27,430 nucleotides of DNA from Verrucomicrobiota bacterium. GTDB lineage: Bacteria; Verrucomicrobiota; Verrucomicrobiia; Limisphaerales; UBA1096. Below the pieces are notes generated by a model, which did not search any database, had not been told where the DNA came from, and was given only the letters and a program-made list of their open reading frames with translations. Below are positions 14,612 through 23,283 of the stretch, one piece after another. A program made the position numbers and the translations under genes. The stretch is taken from the NCBI GenBank assembly GCA_030747575.1, contig JASLKI010000137.1, forward strand, positions 1 to 27,430, read 5' to 3'. Each line of letters starts with the position of its first letter. Within the stretch, counting starts at the first letter, position 1.

Positions 14612-16057
14612 TCAACCCAACACGGCTTTCACCACCTTGCCATGGACGTCGGTGAGGCGGAAGTACCGGCCTTGATGGCGGTATGTGAGGCGTTCGTGGT
14701 CGATGCCGAGCTGGTGCATGATGGTGGCTTGCAGATCGTGAACGTGTACCGGGTTTTCAGTGACGTTGACGCTGTAGTCGTCGGTCTCGCCGTAAGTCAT
14801 GCCGCCGCGCACGCCGCCGCCCGCCATCCAGTAGGTGAAGCAGTTCGGGTGATGGTCACGTCCGTATACCTCTTGGGTCAGATTGCCCTGGCAATAAACG
14901 GTGCGGCCGAACTCGCCGCCCCAAATGACGAGCGTGTCGTCGAGCATGCCGCGCTGCTTGAGGTCGAGCAGTAGCGCGGCGGTGGGGCGATCGGTGTCGC
15001 GGCACTGGGCCGGCACCTGTTTGGGGGCGTTGTTGTGGGCGTCCCAGCCGCGATGGTAAAGCTGGATGAAGCGCACGCCACGCTCGGCCAGGCGGCGTGC
15101 GAGCAGGCAGTTGTAGGCGTATTTGCCCACCTTCGTGGCGTCGGGGCCGTATTGGTCGAGGATGTGCTGCGGTTCGCGCTGGACGTCGATCAGTTCCGGC
15201 ACGCTCATCTGCATCCGGAACGCAAGTTCGTACTGCGCGATGCGAGTGGCGATGGCGGGATCGTTGAAGCGGCTGGCTTGCTTTTGATTGAGCTTGTTCA
15301 GCGAATCAAGCATCCGACGACGCTGACTGCGCGTGACACCGGTCGGGTTGTAAAGGTCGAGAATAGGGTCGCCTTGGGCACGAAATTTTACGCCCTGAAA
15401 TCGGCCCGGCAAAAAGCCCGCACCCCACAGTCGGTCATACAACGGCTGGCCGGCCTTGGCGCGTCCGTTGGAGGTTAGCGCCACGAAAGACGGGAGATTG
15501 GCGTTCGCGCTGCCGAGCCCGTAGCTCACCCAGGCACCCATACTCGGTCGACCGGGAATGACCGAACCGGTCTGGAACATCATCGCGGCTGGGTCGTGGT
15601 TGATCGCCTCGGTGTGCATGCTCTTGATGATGCACACGTCGTCGATGCACTTGGCCAAGTGTGGCAACGCATGGCTCAGCCACGTTCCAGCTTGGCCATG
15701 CTGCGCAAACTTCAGCGTACTGGGCGCGCATGGAAACGACTTTTGTCCGGAGGTCATCGTGGTTTTGCGTTCTGCCGGGTAAATGGATTCGGGCACCTCC
15801 TCGCCGAAGCGCTTGGCCAAGTTTGGCTTGTGGTCGAACAGGTCAAGCTGCGATGGGCCGCCAGATTGAAACAGATAAATTACCCGCTTGGCCTTGGGAG
15901 CGAAGTGGGTCAGGTCGGCCAATCCGGCGATGGCATTGCGGTTGGCCGCTTGGGCATTGAGCAACGAACCAAGCGCGATGCCGCCCAGCCCCAATGTACT
16001 GCGCCCGAGAAAAGCGCGGCGGGTGTATTGCATGTGCAGTTCGGTGAGAGGTTTCAT
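14612..16057 (-). CDS. DUF1501 domain protein with Tat-type leader
   Basis: The 481-residue protein belongs to the DUF1501 group (alkaline-phosphatase/sulfatase superfamily fold), which is very common in Planctomycetota and Verrucomicrobiota. The N-terminus contains TRRAFLGRSTLGLGGIALGSLL, a Tat-like leader. Family-typical parts include KAKRVIYLFQSGGPSQLDLFDHKP, CIIKSMHTEAINHDPA, LVIWGGEFGRT and GRDHHPNCFTYWMAGGG. The frame is open to a GTG at 16162, but the ATG at 16057 is just after the upstream stop (TGA, one base, ATG) and precedes the leader, so it is preferred; an ATG at 16033 is the alternative. The family has no proven reaction. The constant pairing with the DUF1549/DUF1553 cytochrome protein suggests they work together outside the cytoplasm. 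Confidence 0.92.
   Translation of the reverse strand: MKPLTELHMQYTRRAFLGRSTLGLGGIALGSLLNAQAANRNAIAGLADLTHFAPKAKRVIYLFQSGGPSQLDLFDHKPNLAKRFGEEVPESIYPAERKTTMTSGQKSFPCAPSTLKFAQHGQAGTWLSHALPHLAKCIDDVCIIKSMHTEAINHDPAAMMFQTGSVIPGRPSMGAWVSYGLGSANANLPSFVALTSNGRAKAGQPLYDRLWGAGFLPGRFQGVKFRAQGDPILDLYNPTGVTRSQRRRMLDSLNKLNQKQASRFNDPAIATRIAQYELAFRMQMSVPELIDVQREPQHILDQYGPDATKVGKYAYNCLLARRLAERGVRFIQLYHRGWDAHNNAPKQVPAQCRDTDRPTAALLLDLKQRGMLDDTLVIWGGEFGRTVYCQGNLTQEVYGRDHHPNCFTYWMAGGGVRGGMTYGETDDYSVNVTENPVHVHDLQATIMHQLGIDHERLTYRHQGRYFRLTDVHGKVVKAVLG
15648..15661. repeat. Iterated palindrome CACTTGGCCAAGTG
   Basis: Perfect 14-bp palindrome inside the DUF1501 gene, with CA/TG flanks replacing the usual CG; read on the minus strand as Leu-Ala-Lys. 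Confidence 0.7.
15812..15821. repeat. Iterated palindrome CTTGGCCAAG
   Basis: Perfect 10-bp copy inside the DUF1501 gene, 150 bases from the previous one; read on the minus strand as Leu-Ala-Lys-Arg. Confidence 0.7.
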
Positions 16058-16058
16058 G

Positions 16059-18338
16059 TCAGTTTTGCATGACGGCTTCGTCGAGGTTGAGGAGGGTGTT
16101 GGCCAAAAGCGTGTAGGCGGCCAGTTGGGCGGTGGGCTGTCTGGAGTCACGCGGCCTTTCACCCAGGGAGATGAGTCGCTTGGCTGCTTTGGGGTTCTTC
16201 TGGAAATCCTTCTGGTAAAACTGGAAATCGTTAATCAACAGATCGAGTTCCGCTTTGCGCGGATCGCGGCTAGTCACGCGCCGAAACGCTTCCGCTATGC
16301 GTTGGCGCGGCCCCTGGCCCTTCGGCTTCATCATCCGCTCGGCGAGGAACCGTGACGCTTCCACGAAAGTCTTGTTGTTCATCATCGTTAACGCCTGTAG
16401 CGGCGTGGTAGTGAGCTCGTTGCGGACGGTACAGAACTCACGGGCAGCGGCGTTGAAGGTCATCATTGTTGGCGGCGGCACTGTCCGACGCCAATAGGTA
16501 TACATGCCGCGCCGGTAAAGTTTGTCGCCCTTGTCCTGTTTGTAGCTTGCGTTGGAGATACTACGCCAAATGCCCGGCGGCATGTACGGCTTCACCGATG
16601 GCCCGCCGATTTTTCCATTCAGCAAATCACTGGTAAACAGCGCCGCGTCGCGAATGGAGTATGGCGTGAGACGCTTGCGCGGTCCACGGGAAAGCAGTCG
16701 GTTTTCGGGATCCCGTTTCAGCAATGTGGACGATGCTGATGAACTTTGCCGGTAGGTGGCGCTAGTGACGATAAGCCTGTGCATCGCCTTTATGTCCCAC
16801 CTATGTCGGATGAACTCCGTGGCCAGCCAATCGAGTAGTGCCGGGTGACTTGGTGACTCTCCCTGGACGCCGAAATTTTCGCTCGTTTTCACGAGTCCCA
16901 CCCCGAAGTAACGCTGCCACATGCGGTTAAGTGTGACGCGCGCGGTGAGCGGATGCGCGGGATTGACCAGCCACCGTGCGAGGCCAAGGCGGTTGCGAGG
17001 CCATTGATCGTTCCACTGACCGAGCACCGGCGGCGTGGCCGGATGTAGCCGCTCTGACTTGTCCGGTTGGTCATACAGGCCGCGCTCGAGTCGATAGGTG
17101 TCGCGTGGCTTGGGCAACTCGTGCAGCACCATCACTGTGTTAGTAGCGCCCGGCTGTGGTCGCGGCACGGAGGTTTGTACAACCTTGATTTTCATCGGCT
17201 CTGGCACGACGAATTGCGCTTCCTTCACGGACAAGTCCGGCCAGCTTTTTGGCACAGGAATGAACGGTGGACTGTTGCCGTTGTTCGGTCCGAGGCCGGC
17301 TTCGTCAATGGCGTTGAAGAAGGCGAACAAGCGGTAAAAATCGTTCTGCGCGATCGGGTCGTATTTGTGGTCATGACAGCGCGCGCAATTGAGTGTGAGG
17401 CCGAGGAACATCGTGCCCATTGTCTCCACGCGATCGGCAACGTACTCGACAATCCACTCGTCCGGAATAGAGCCACCTTCGGAATTGATGCGGTGGTTGC
17501 GGTTGAATCCGGTGGCCACCTGGGTAAAAAAGTTGCGGTTCGGCAAGAGGTCGCCGGCCATCTGCTCGGTGATGAACCGGTCAAAGGGCATATTATCGTT
17601 GAGCGCCCGGATCAGCCAATCGCGCCACACCCACATGTAGCGCAGTCGGTCGTTTTGGTAGCCGTCGGTGTCGGCGTAGCGCGATGCCTCCATCCAGTCC
17701 AGCGCCATGTGTTCGCCGTAACGTGGCGAGTCGAGCAGGCTATCCACCGCCTTCGCGTAAGCCCCGGGCGATTGGTCGCCGAGGAAGGCGTCAAGTTCCG
17801 TGAGCGTGGGCGGAAGGCCGGTTAGGTCGAGAGTCACGCGACGAAGCAGGGTGGCCTTGCCGGCTTCCGGCGACGGAGCGAGCCCTTCGCGCTCAAGCCG
17901 CGCCAGCACGAAGTGGTCGATGCCGTTGCGCGACCAGTCGGCGTCCTGCACCTTTGCCAATCGCGGCCGCTTGGGCGGCACAAAAGCCCAGTGCCGGTCG
18001 TCGCTTGGCCAAGCGGCCCCGTCCCGGAGCCACTCGACCAGCTTGGCACGATCCGTGTCGCGCAGCGGGCGGTTGGAATCCACCGGCGGCATGCGTTCAT
18101 CCGGATCGTCGCTTGTGAGCCGCCGCAGCATTTCGCCGTCGGCAATCACGCCAGCCTCGAGCGCCGCCGCTCGGTCATGCAGGCGCAGCTTGGCCTTGCG
18201 AACCTTGGCGTCGGGGCCGTGGCAATGGTAGCAGGCATCTGACAACACCGGTCGAACATCGCGGGCAAAGTCCAGTTCCACCCCCCGAGCCAAGTTGCCG
18301 AGGAGGAACGGAAGCAAAATGAAGAGCGCGCGCGCCAT
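16059..18338 (-). CDS. DUF1549/DUF1553 protein with N-terminal planctomycete-type cytochrome c motif
   Basis: The 759-residue protein begins with a signal peptide (about 1-18). A PSCyt1-type haem segment follows, with ARDVRPVLSDACYHCHG; CYHCH at 36-40 is the haem c attachment site, and ERMPPVDS is typical of this module. DUF1549 (PSCyt2) covers roughly 125-340, including NGIDHFVLARLEREGL, LTGLPPT and EASRYADTDGYQND. DUF1553 (PSD1) covers the C-terminal half, with NRMWQRYFGVGLVKTSENFGVQGESPSHP and FVEASRFLAERMM. No enzymatic function is proven. It is the first gene of a four-gene operon with DUF1501 and two sulfatases. The protein is at the short end for this architecture, with no obvious extra middle domain. 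Confidence 0.93.
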   Translation of the reverse strand: MARALFILLPFLLGNLARGVELDFARDVRPVLSDACYHCHGPDAKVRKAKLRLHDRAAALEAGVIADGEMLRRLTSDDPDERMPPVDSNRPLRDTDRAKLVEWLRDGAAWPSDDRHWAFVPPKRPRLAKVQDADWSRNGIDHFVLARLEREGLAPSPEAGKATLLRRVTLDLTGLPPTLTELDAFLGDQSPGAYAKAVDSLLDSPRYGEHMALDWMEASRYADTDGYQNDRLRYMWVWRDWLIRALNDNMPFDRFITEQMAGDLLPNRNFFTQVATGFNRNHRINSEGGSIPDEWIVEYVADRVETMGTMFLGLTLNCARCHDHKYDPIAQNDFYRLFAFFNAIDEAGLGPNNGNSPPFIPVPKSWPDLSVKEAQFVVPEPMKIKVVQTSVPRPQPGATNTVMVLHELPKPRDTYRLERGLYDQPDKSERLHPATPPVLGQWNDQWPRNRLGLARWLVNPAHPLTARVTLNRMWQRYFGVGLVKTSENFGVQGESPSHPALLDWLATEFIRHRWDIKAMHRLIVTSATYRQSSSASSTLLKRDPENRLLSRGPRKRLTPYSIRDAALFTSDLLNGKIGGPSVKPYMPPGIWRSISNASYKQDKGDKLYRRGMYTYWRRTVPPPTMMTFNAAAREFCTVRNELTTTPLQALTMMNNKTFVEASRFLAERMMKPKGQGPRQRIAEAFRRVTSRDPRKAELDLLINDFQFYQKDFQKNPKAAKRLISLGERPRDSRQPTAQLAAYTLLANTLLNLDEAVMQN
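18002..18015. repeat. Iterated palindrome CGCTTGGCCAAGCG
   Basis: Perfect 14-bp copy in the DUF1549/DUF1553 gene, read on the minus strand as Trp-Pro-Ser, the third possible frame. Confidence 0.75.
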
Positions 18339-18446
18339 TTTCTAAATGCAGCTTGGTAGCAGGCGCGGCCGGATTTGTCATGCCAAGAATCGGGCTACGC
18401 CCCTGCAGATCGTTGCGTTCTCGGTTAAATATGAGTACAACGCCGT
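18339..18446. promoter_or_regulatory. Divergent intergenic region between the sulfatase transcription units
   Basis: These 108 bases separate the start of the minus-strand operon from the plus-strand sulfatase and should contain both promoters. An AT-rich patch at 18423-18441 lies close to the plus-strand ATG. TTGCGT (18413-18418) and TACAAC (18436-18441) are spaced 17 bases, but this would leave almost no leader, so the assignment is weak. A shared regulator site is possible but no clear operator repeat is visible. Confidence 0.35.
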
Positions 18447-20345
18447 ATGCGCTTTTTCATTCCACTGATGGCGTTTTGTGCCGTGGTGAGGGCCGAGCAG
18501 CCGAACATCCTCTGGATTACCGCCGAGGACATGAGCGCGACGCTTGGCTGTTATGGCGACGAGTACGCAACGACACCGAACATCGATCGCTTGGCTAAGC
18601 AGAGCGTGCGCTACACCAAGGCATTTGCCAGCGCGCCGGTTTGTTCGCCTTCGCGGTCGTGCCTGATTACCGGTTGTTATCCGCCCTCCCTCAGCACGCA
18701 GCAGATGCGCTCGGGATTTGCGATTCCAAAAAACATGCGTGGATTTCCGGCGCGGTTGCGGGCGCATGGGTTTTACACGAGCAACAACGTCAAGACCGAT
18801 TACAACACCGGCAACTATGTGGACATCATCAAGCATTCGTGGGACGAAAGCAGCGCAACCGCACATTGGCGGAAGCGACCGGACAAGACGCAGCCGTTCT
18901 TCAGCATTTTTAACCTGATGACCTCGCATCAGAGCCGCACGATGGTGTGGCCTTACGAGCGGTTCCAAACTGAGGTGCAGAGAAAGCTATCGTCCAGTGA
19001 AATCCATGACCCGGCCAAGGTGTCGTTGCCGGCGTATTACCCAGACACGCCGCTCATCCGGCGCGAAATTGCCCGCTTTTACGATTGCGTCACCGCGATG
19101 GACAAGGAGGTTGGTGCCATCCTGCGGCAGCTTGAGGAGGACGGACTCGCAGGGAATACAATCGTCTTTTTCTACAGCGACCACGGCAGCGGCATGCCAC
19201 GTCACAAACGCGCACTGCTCGACAGCGGAATGCACGTGCCGCTGATGACTCGCTTCCCCAAAAAATGGCAGCACCTCGCGCCCGGCAAACCTGGCACCAC
19301 CACCGACCGCCTCGTGAGCTTTGTCGATTACGCCCCTACTGTACTGAGCCTCACTGGCATACCCATCCCCGAACACATGCAGGGCAAACCATTCCTCGGC
19401 GAAAAAGCCGCGGAAGCACGGCATTATGTTTACGGCCATCGCGATCGCGTCGATGAAGTGCGCGACCTCGCCCGCTCCGTACGCGATGGCCGCTACCTGT
19501 ACATTCGCAACTATATGCCGCACCTCGGTTACAACCAGCCCACAGCCTGGCCTGACAACGGCGAAATCCGCCACGACTTTTACCGCTTGGCTAAGGGCGA
19601 AACGATGACTTCCGCCCAATGGCACTTCGCCGGCCCCACGCGGCCAGTCGAGGAACTTTATGACTGCCAAGTCGACCCGCAGAATCTGGACAATTTGGTT
19701 AAGTCCAAGAAGCGTCGAGAGATTTTGAACCGACTGCGTGCCGAGCATGTGCGCCATATCACGGCAACGGCCGATCTTGGCTTTTTGCCGGAGAGCGAAG
19801 CGTGGGAACTGTTCTCCAAGCAAACCGGCTGGGAACTTGGCCAAGCGGGCAGGGTGCCGTTGGCCGGCATCCACCAAGCCGCTGCCCAAGTCGGCATCGC
19901 AAGCGAGAGGGTGTTTTTGAAAAACCTGGATTCGGACAACCCGACCATTCGTTACTGGGGCGCGATTGGGCTGGCTGTGAGGCCGGAAATCTCCGGCATG
20001 GCCAAGCGCAAATTACGTCGAAAGATCAGTGATACATCATCGGCCGCGCGGATTGAGATCGCCAACGCCCTTGCGACTCACGGCGACATTCCGAACGCAC
20101 TGCCAGCATTGATTGACTCAATACAACACGAAAATCTCATCGTCGTGACCCACGCCGCTCGGATCATCGAGTTGCTCGGGAAAAAGGCGTGCAGTGCAAA
20201 ACATGCAATTGAAGAAGCCCTCAAACGCGCTGACAAAATCCGCCCGCCTGACACACCGGCGACTGTTGTCCTGCCCGGCGACAAGGATTTAGCTATGTTC
20301 GTGTCCTTTTCCTGTCGTGCTTTTTTAAACAGACTGGACGAGTAA
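18447..20345 (+). CDS. Secreted sulfatase with repeat-like C-terminal extension
   Basis: The 632-residue protein has a short signal peptide (RFFIPLMAFCAVVRA) and the sulfatase core NILWITAEDMSATLGCYGDEY. Glu27-Asp28 occupies the position where the other two enzymes have Asp-Asp. The formylglycine motif CSPSR is at 66-70, and IVFFYSDHGSGMPRHKRALLDSG is the second metal region. Residues from about 470 are helical with HEAT-like units (NPTIRYWGAIGL, ARIEIANALATHGDIPNALPALID, VVTHAARIIELLGKKA), an extension seen in a subset of PVC sulfatases. It would cleave sulfate esters outside the cytoplasm. The next gene, an SGNH esterase, begins 4 bases after the stop, so the two form a desulfation and deacetylation pair. 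The substrate is unknown. Confidence 0.92.
   Translation: MRFFIPLMAFCAVVRAEQPNILWITAEDMSATLGCYGDEYATTPNIDRLAKQSVRYTKAFASAPVCSPSRSCLITGCYPPSLSTQQMRSGFAIPKNMRGFPARLRAHGFYTSNNVKTDYNTGNYVDIIKHSWDESSATAHWRKRPDKTQPFFSIFNLMTSHQSRTMVWPYERFQTEVQRKLSSSEIHDPAKVSLPAYYPDTPLIRREIARFYDCVTAMDKEVGAILRQLEEDGLAGNTIVFFYSDHGSGMPRHKRALLDSGMHVPLMTRFPKKWQHLAPGKPGTTTDRLVSFVDYAPTVLSLTGIPIPEHMQGKPFLGEKAAEARHYVYGHRDRVDEVRDLARSVRDGRYLYIRNYMPHLGYNQPTAWPDNGEIRHDFYRLAKGETMTSAQWHFAGPTRPVEELYDCQVDPQNLDNLVKSKKRREILNRLRAEHVRHITATADLGFLPESEAWELFSKQTGWELGQAGRVPLAGIHQAAAQVGIASERVFLKNLDSDNPTIRYWGAIGLAVRPEISGMAKRKLRRKISDTSSAARIEIANALATHGDIPNALPALIDSIQHENLIVVTHAARIIELLGKKACSAKHAIEEALKRADKIRPPDTPATVVLPGDKDLAMFVSFSCRAFLNRLDE
19836..19845. 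repeat. Iterated palindrome CTTGGCCAAG
   Basis: Perfect 10-bp copy in the third sulfatase gene, read as Leu-Gly-Gln-Ala, close to the junction with the HEAT-like extension. Confidence 0.7.
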
Positions 20346-20349
20346 ACTA

Positions 20350-21876
20350 ATGCTCCGGTTACTAAAAATAATCTCCGCAGGAGTTGCTTTTTTATTCGCT
20401 GAGAATCTCTTCGCAGCACTTCAACCCGCTAAGGTTTTCTCCAACAACATGGTGTTACAGCAGGAGGTGTCTGTACCGGTTTGGGGAATTGCTGATATCG
20501 GAGCCAATGTTGCCGTTGAGTTTGCGGGGCAACGTGTTGAGACGAAGACGGACAATGCCGGACGTTGGAAGTTGGAGTTTGAGCCATTAAGAGCGAGTGC
20601 AGAAGGACGCCCACTCTCAATTCGGAGCGGTAACGAAAGTCTGCTTTATAAAAATGTCGTAGTGGGGGAGGTGTGGTTTTCCGGTGGGCAATCGAATATG
20701 GAGTATAGTGCGGGCAGCATGGCCAAGCGATTGGTCAAGGGGAAGGCGTTGGTCGAAGCAGCGGATTATCCGGGCATCCGGTTTAGGGAAGTGAATGAGA
20801 AAAATATGCCAATGCCGCAGGAGGATTTGAAAGGCGGGAGTTGGTTCGTGTGCACGCCGAATTCGGTGAAGACTTTTTCAGCGGTTGGATTCATCTTCGC
20901 CCGAAGGTTGCATGACAAACTCAAAGTGCCGATTGGCATCATTGATTGCTCCTGGGGCGGCACGCCGATTGAGCCTTACATTCCTGTTGAGGCGTTTACC
21001 GGGCATCCCACCTTGGCTCGCCTAGCCAAGTTGTCGGAGACGAGGGACTATAAGGCTATCAAGGCCATGCGGGGCGGGACGTTTGTTCGCAGTGACGCTT
21101 GGCTCGCCGGGGCAATTTACAACGCTCGAATCGCTCCCGTTGTTCCGTATGCGATTCGCGGTGCCATTTGGTATCAAGCGGAGTCCAACTGTGGCACTGG
21201 TGAAGACCCGCGCGATTATGCGCACAAAATGCGGGCGCTCATTCAAGGCTGGCGAGATGCTTGGGGTCGTTCGGATTTGCCGTTTTATTATGTGCAGCTT
21301 CCCCAGTGGCGTAGCTACGCATGGACGTATGCCCGCGAGGAACAACGGCGTGCGATGGATGTGCCGAACACAGGTATGACGGTGACAATCGATTTGGATT
21401 TTAACAACGATATTCATCCGCCAAATAAAATCGATGTGGGGGAGCGCTTGGCCCTATGGCCTCTGGCCAAGGTTTACAGATATTCCACGCCTTATAGTGG
21501 ACCGACATTTCGATCTGTGAAGCGTGGTGGGAATGTTATGTCTGTGATATTCAATAATGTGGATGGAGGACTGATTGTTGGCCAAGCGGGTATAGGTCAG
21601 GTGATAGAGATTAAAGGAGGTAAATTATTTGGATTTGAATTGGCCGATGAAGGAGGAGGATGGCATGCAGCAAATGCGCTTATTCGTGGTAACACGGTTG
21701 CCGTCAGTAGCGTTGAAGTGAGCGAGCCAAGGGCGGTTCGGTACGCTTGCCATCCACAAGCACCAGAAGATAAACAGTGGAATCTTTACAACGGAGCCAA
21801 ACTTCCGGCCTCCCCTTTCTGCTCCGATTGGAGCCTGATGCCGTACGACCCCAAAGAAAACCCAATGCCGAAATAA
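20350..21876 (+). CDS. Sialate O-acetylesterase-like SGNH hydrolase
   Basis: The 508-residue protein has a signal peptide (about 1-23) and the family start LQPAKVFSNNMVLQQEVSVPVWG. The catalytic block GEVWFSGGQSNMEYS has nucleophile Ser115. WGGTPIEPYIP, IWYQAESNCG and a late DIHPPNKIDVGERL with the catalytic Asp/His (near 353-356) complete the set. Such enzymes remove acetyl groups from sialic acids or from other acetylated sugars such as xylan and algal glycans; the exact substrate is open. It is translated directly after the sulfatase (4-base gap). Codon use is visibly more AT-rich than in its neighbours (many TTT, ATT, GAT, AAT codons), most strongly in 21480-21720, which hints at recent acquisition. 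Confidence 0.9.
   Translation: MLRLLKIISAGVAFLFAENLFAALQPAKVFSNNMVLQQEVSVPVWGIADIGANVAVEFAGQRVETKTDNAGRWKLEFEPLRASAEGRPLSIRSGNESLLYKNVVVGEVWFSGGQSNMEYSAGSMAKRLVKGKALVEAADYPGIRFREVNEKNMPMPQEDLKGGSWFVCTPNSVKTFSAVGFIFARRLHDKLKVPIGIIDCSWGGTPIEPYIPVEAFTGHPTLARLAKLSETRDYKAIKAMRGGTFVRSDAWLAGAIYNARIAPVVPYAIRGAIWYQAESNCGTGEDPRDYAHKMRALIQGWRDAWGRSDLPFYYVQLPQWRSYAWTYAREEQRRAMDVPNTGMTVTIDLDFNNDIHPPNKIDVGERLALWPLAKVYRYSTPYSGPTFRSVKRGGNVMSVIFNNVDGGLIVGQAGIGQVIEIKGGKLFGFELADEGGGWHAANALIRGNTVAVSSVEVSEPRAVRYACHPQAPEDKQWNLYNGAKLPASPFCSDWSLMPYDPKENPMPK
21578..21585. repeat. Iterated palindrome core TTGGCCAA
   Basis: Perfect 8-bp core followed by GCG in the most AT-rich part of the esterase gene, read as Val-Gly-Gln-Ala. 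Confidence 0.6.
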
Positions 21877-21896
21877 AAAACGAGGAATGCTCGTTT
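21873..21896 (-). terminator. Intrinsic terminator for the citrate synthase operon (possibly bidirectional)
   Basis: On the minus strand, AAACGAG and CTCGTTT form a 7-bp stem with the loop CATTC, followed by a T-rich run (TTTTTTATTT). It lies 26 bases past the citrate synthase stop. In the plus direction the stem follows the esterase stop, but only three T come after it, so termination there would be weaker. Confidence 0.7.
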
Positions 21897-21921
21897 CATA
21901 AAGATTGGTCAGTCCCTTGGC

Positions 21922-23178
21922 TCAGCGTTCGTTGATCGACTGGAACTTGAGATCGTCCGGGCCGTCATAAACGCCTCTTGGGCGGATGAGACGGTTGTCG
22001 GCCAGCTGCTCGAGCACATGTGCGGTCCAGCCGGAAGTGCGCGAGATTGCGAAGAGCGGCGTGAACAGGTCGGTCGGAAGCCCTAGTGAGTAGTAGACGG
22101 TGGCCGAGTAGAAATCGACGTTCGGGTAGAGGTTCTTTTCGCGAAGCATGATCTCGGCGATGCGCTCGCTCATGTCGAGCCATTTGGTTTCGCCGAGCTT
22201 GGCACCGAGTTGCTGGGCCATGCGCTGCAGGTGCGGTGCGCGCGGATCAAGCACCTTGTAGACGCGGTGGCCGATGCCCATGATTTTCTTTTTGTTCTTC
22301 AGGCAGTCGGCGACAAAGTCATCCACCTTGTCGAGGCTCCCAATTTCCTGCAGCATTTTGATCACGCCCTCGTTGGCACCGCCGTGCAGCGGGCCCTTAA
22401 GCGTGCCGATGGCGGAGGTGATGGCCGAGTACATGCCGCTGAGCGTGGCAATGGTGACGCGCGCCGAGAAGGTCGAGGCGTTCATGCCGTGGTCGGCGTG
22501 CAGGATGTAGCACATGTCGATAGTCTTTTCCTTTTCCTCAATAGGTTTTTTGCCATCGATGAGATAGAGAAAATTCGCCGCCTCGCCAAGGGACGGATCG
22601 GAATCAAGTAACGGCTTGTCCTGCCTGGCCAAGTGGAAGTAGGCCGTAATCACCGGTACCTGTGCGATCAGCTTAATGGCACGCTTGGCCTGCACTTCCA
22701 TAGAATCCTGCTTCTCGGGCGGTTCGTAGCAGGCGAGGGCGGAAACCACGGTGCGAATGGCACGCATCGGTGAGGTCTCTTTGGGGAGTTGCCTGATGAT
22801 GTCCACCACGCCGCCGGGCAGCTCTCGGGCAGCGGCCAGTTCAGTTTTCAGCGAGGCCAGCTCCTCTGCGTTCGGCAACTTGCCGCGATGCAGCAGATGC
22901 ACGACCTCCTCGTAGGTCGCGTTGCCAGCCAACTCGTTGATGTTGTAGCCCCGGTAAATCAATTCACCGTCGAGTCCGCGCACGCTACTGAGTTTCGTGG
23001 TTGCGGCGACGACGCCTTCCAGGCCCTTCGCGGGTGCAGTTTTTTCTGTGTCACTCATTTTAAATTCTTTTAAGCGGTCACGCGCTGACGGTGTGATGAT
23101 CGCATCGTTTGGGATACCATCCAGCCCGCCTTTCCGTTGCAGCTCGTCGATATCCTTCAAGCTGTAAACTTTTTTCAT
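21922..23178 (-). CDS. gltA: Citrate synthase with an N-terminal extension
   Basis: This enzyme condenses acetyl-CoA and oxaloacetate to citrate in the TCA cycle. The core is unmistakable: GLEGVVAATTKLSSV and ELIYRGYNINELA at the start, catalytic-region His in HADHGMNAS and GPLHGGANEG, GIGHRVYKVLDPRAPHL, and VDFYSATVYYSLGLP with the active-site Asp. From the Met at 23058 the protein would have 378 residues, the usual length. However, the frame continues upstream to an ATG at 23178, adding 40 residues that look coding (KKVYSLKDIDELQRKGG, then DAIITPSARDRLKEF), so I start at 23178 (418 residues). ATG 23223 and TTG 23247 are further alternatives. It is the last gene of the minus-strand group and is followed by a terminator. 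Confidence 0.9.
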   Translation of the reverse strand: MKKVYSLKDIDELQRKGGLDGIPNDAIITPSARDRLKEFKMSDTEKTAPAKGLEGVVAATTKLSSVRGLDGELIYRGYNINELAGNATYEEVVHLLHRGKLPNAEELASLKTELAAARELPGGVVDIIRQLPKETSPMRAIRTVVSALACYEPPEKQDSMEVQAKRAIKLIAQVPVITAYFHLARQDKPLLDSDPSLGEAANFLYLIDGKKPIEEKEKTIDMCYILHADHGMNASTFSARVTIATLSGMYSAITSAIGTLKGPLHGGANEGVIKMLQEIGSLDKVDDFVADCLKNKKKIMGIGHRVYKVLDPRAPHLQRMAQQLGAKLGETKWLDMSERIAEIMLREKNLYPNVDFYSATVYYSLGLPTDLFTPLFAISRTSGWTAHVLEQLADNRLIRPRGVYDGPDDLKFQSINER

Positions 23179-23283
23179 CTGTCCCGAGGTGATGTGAACC
23201 CCCTCCCGTGGGTCGGGAACCATATTGAGAACCGGTTTTCGGTGCAACGATTTTCTCGGTGGTCTCCCCGCTTGGCGAGGTTC

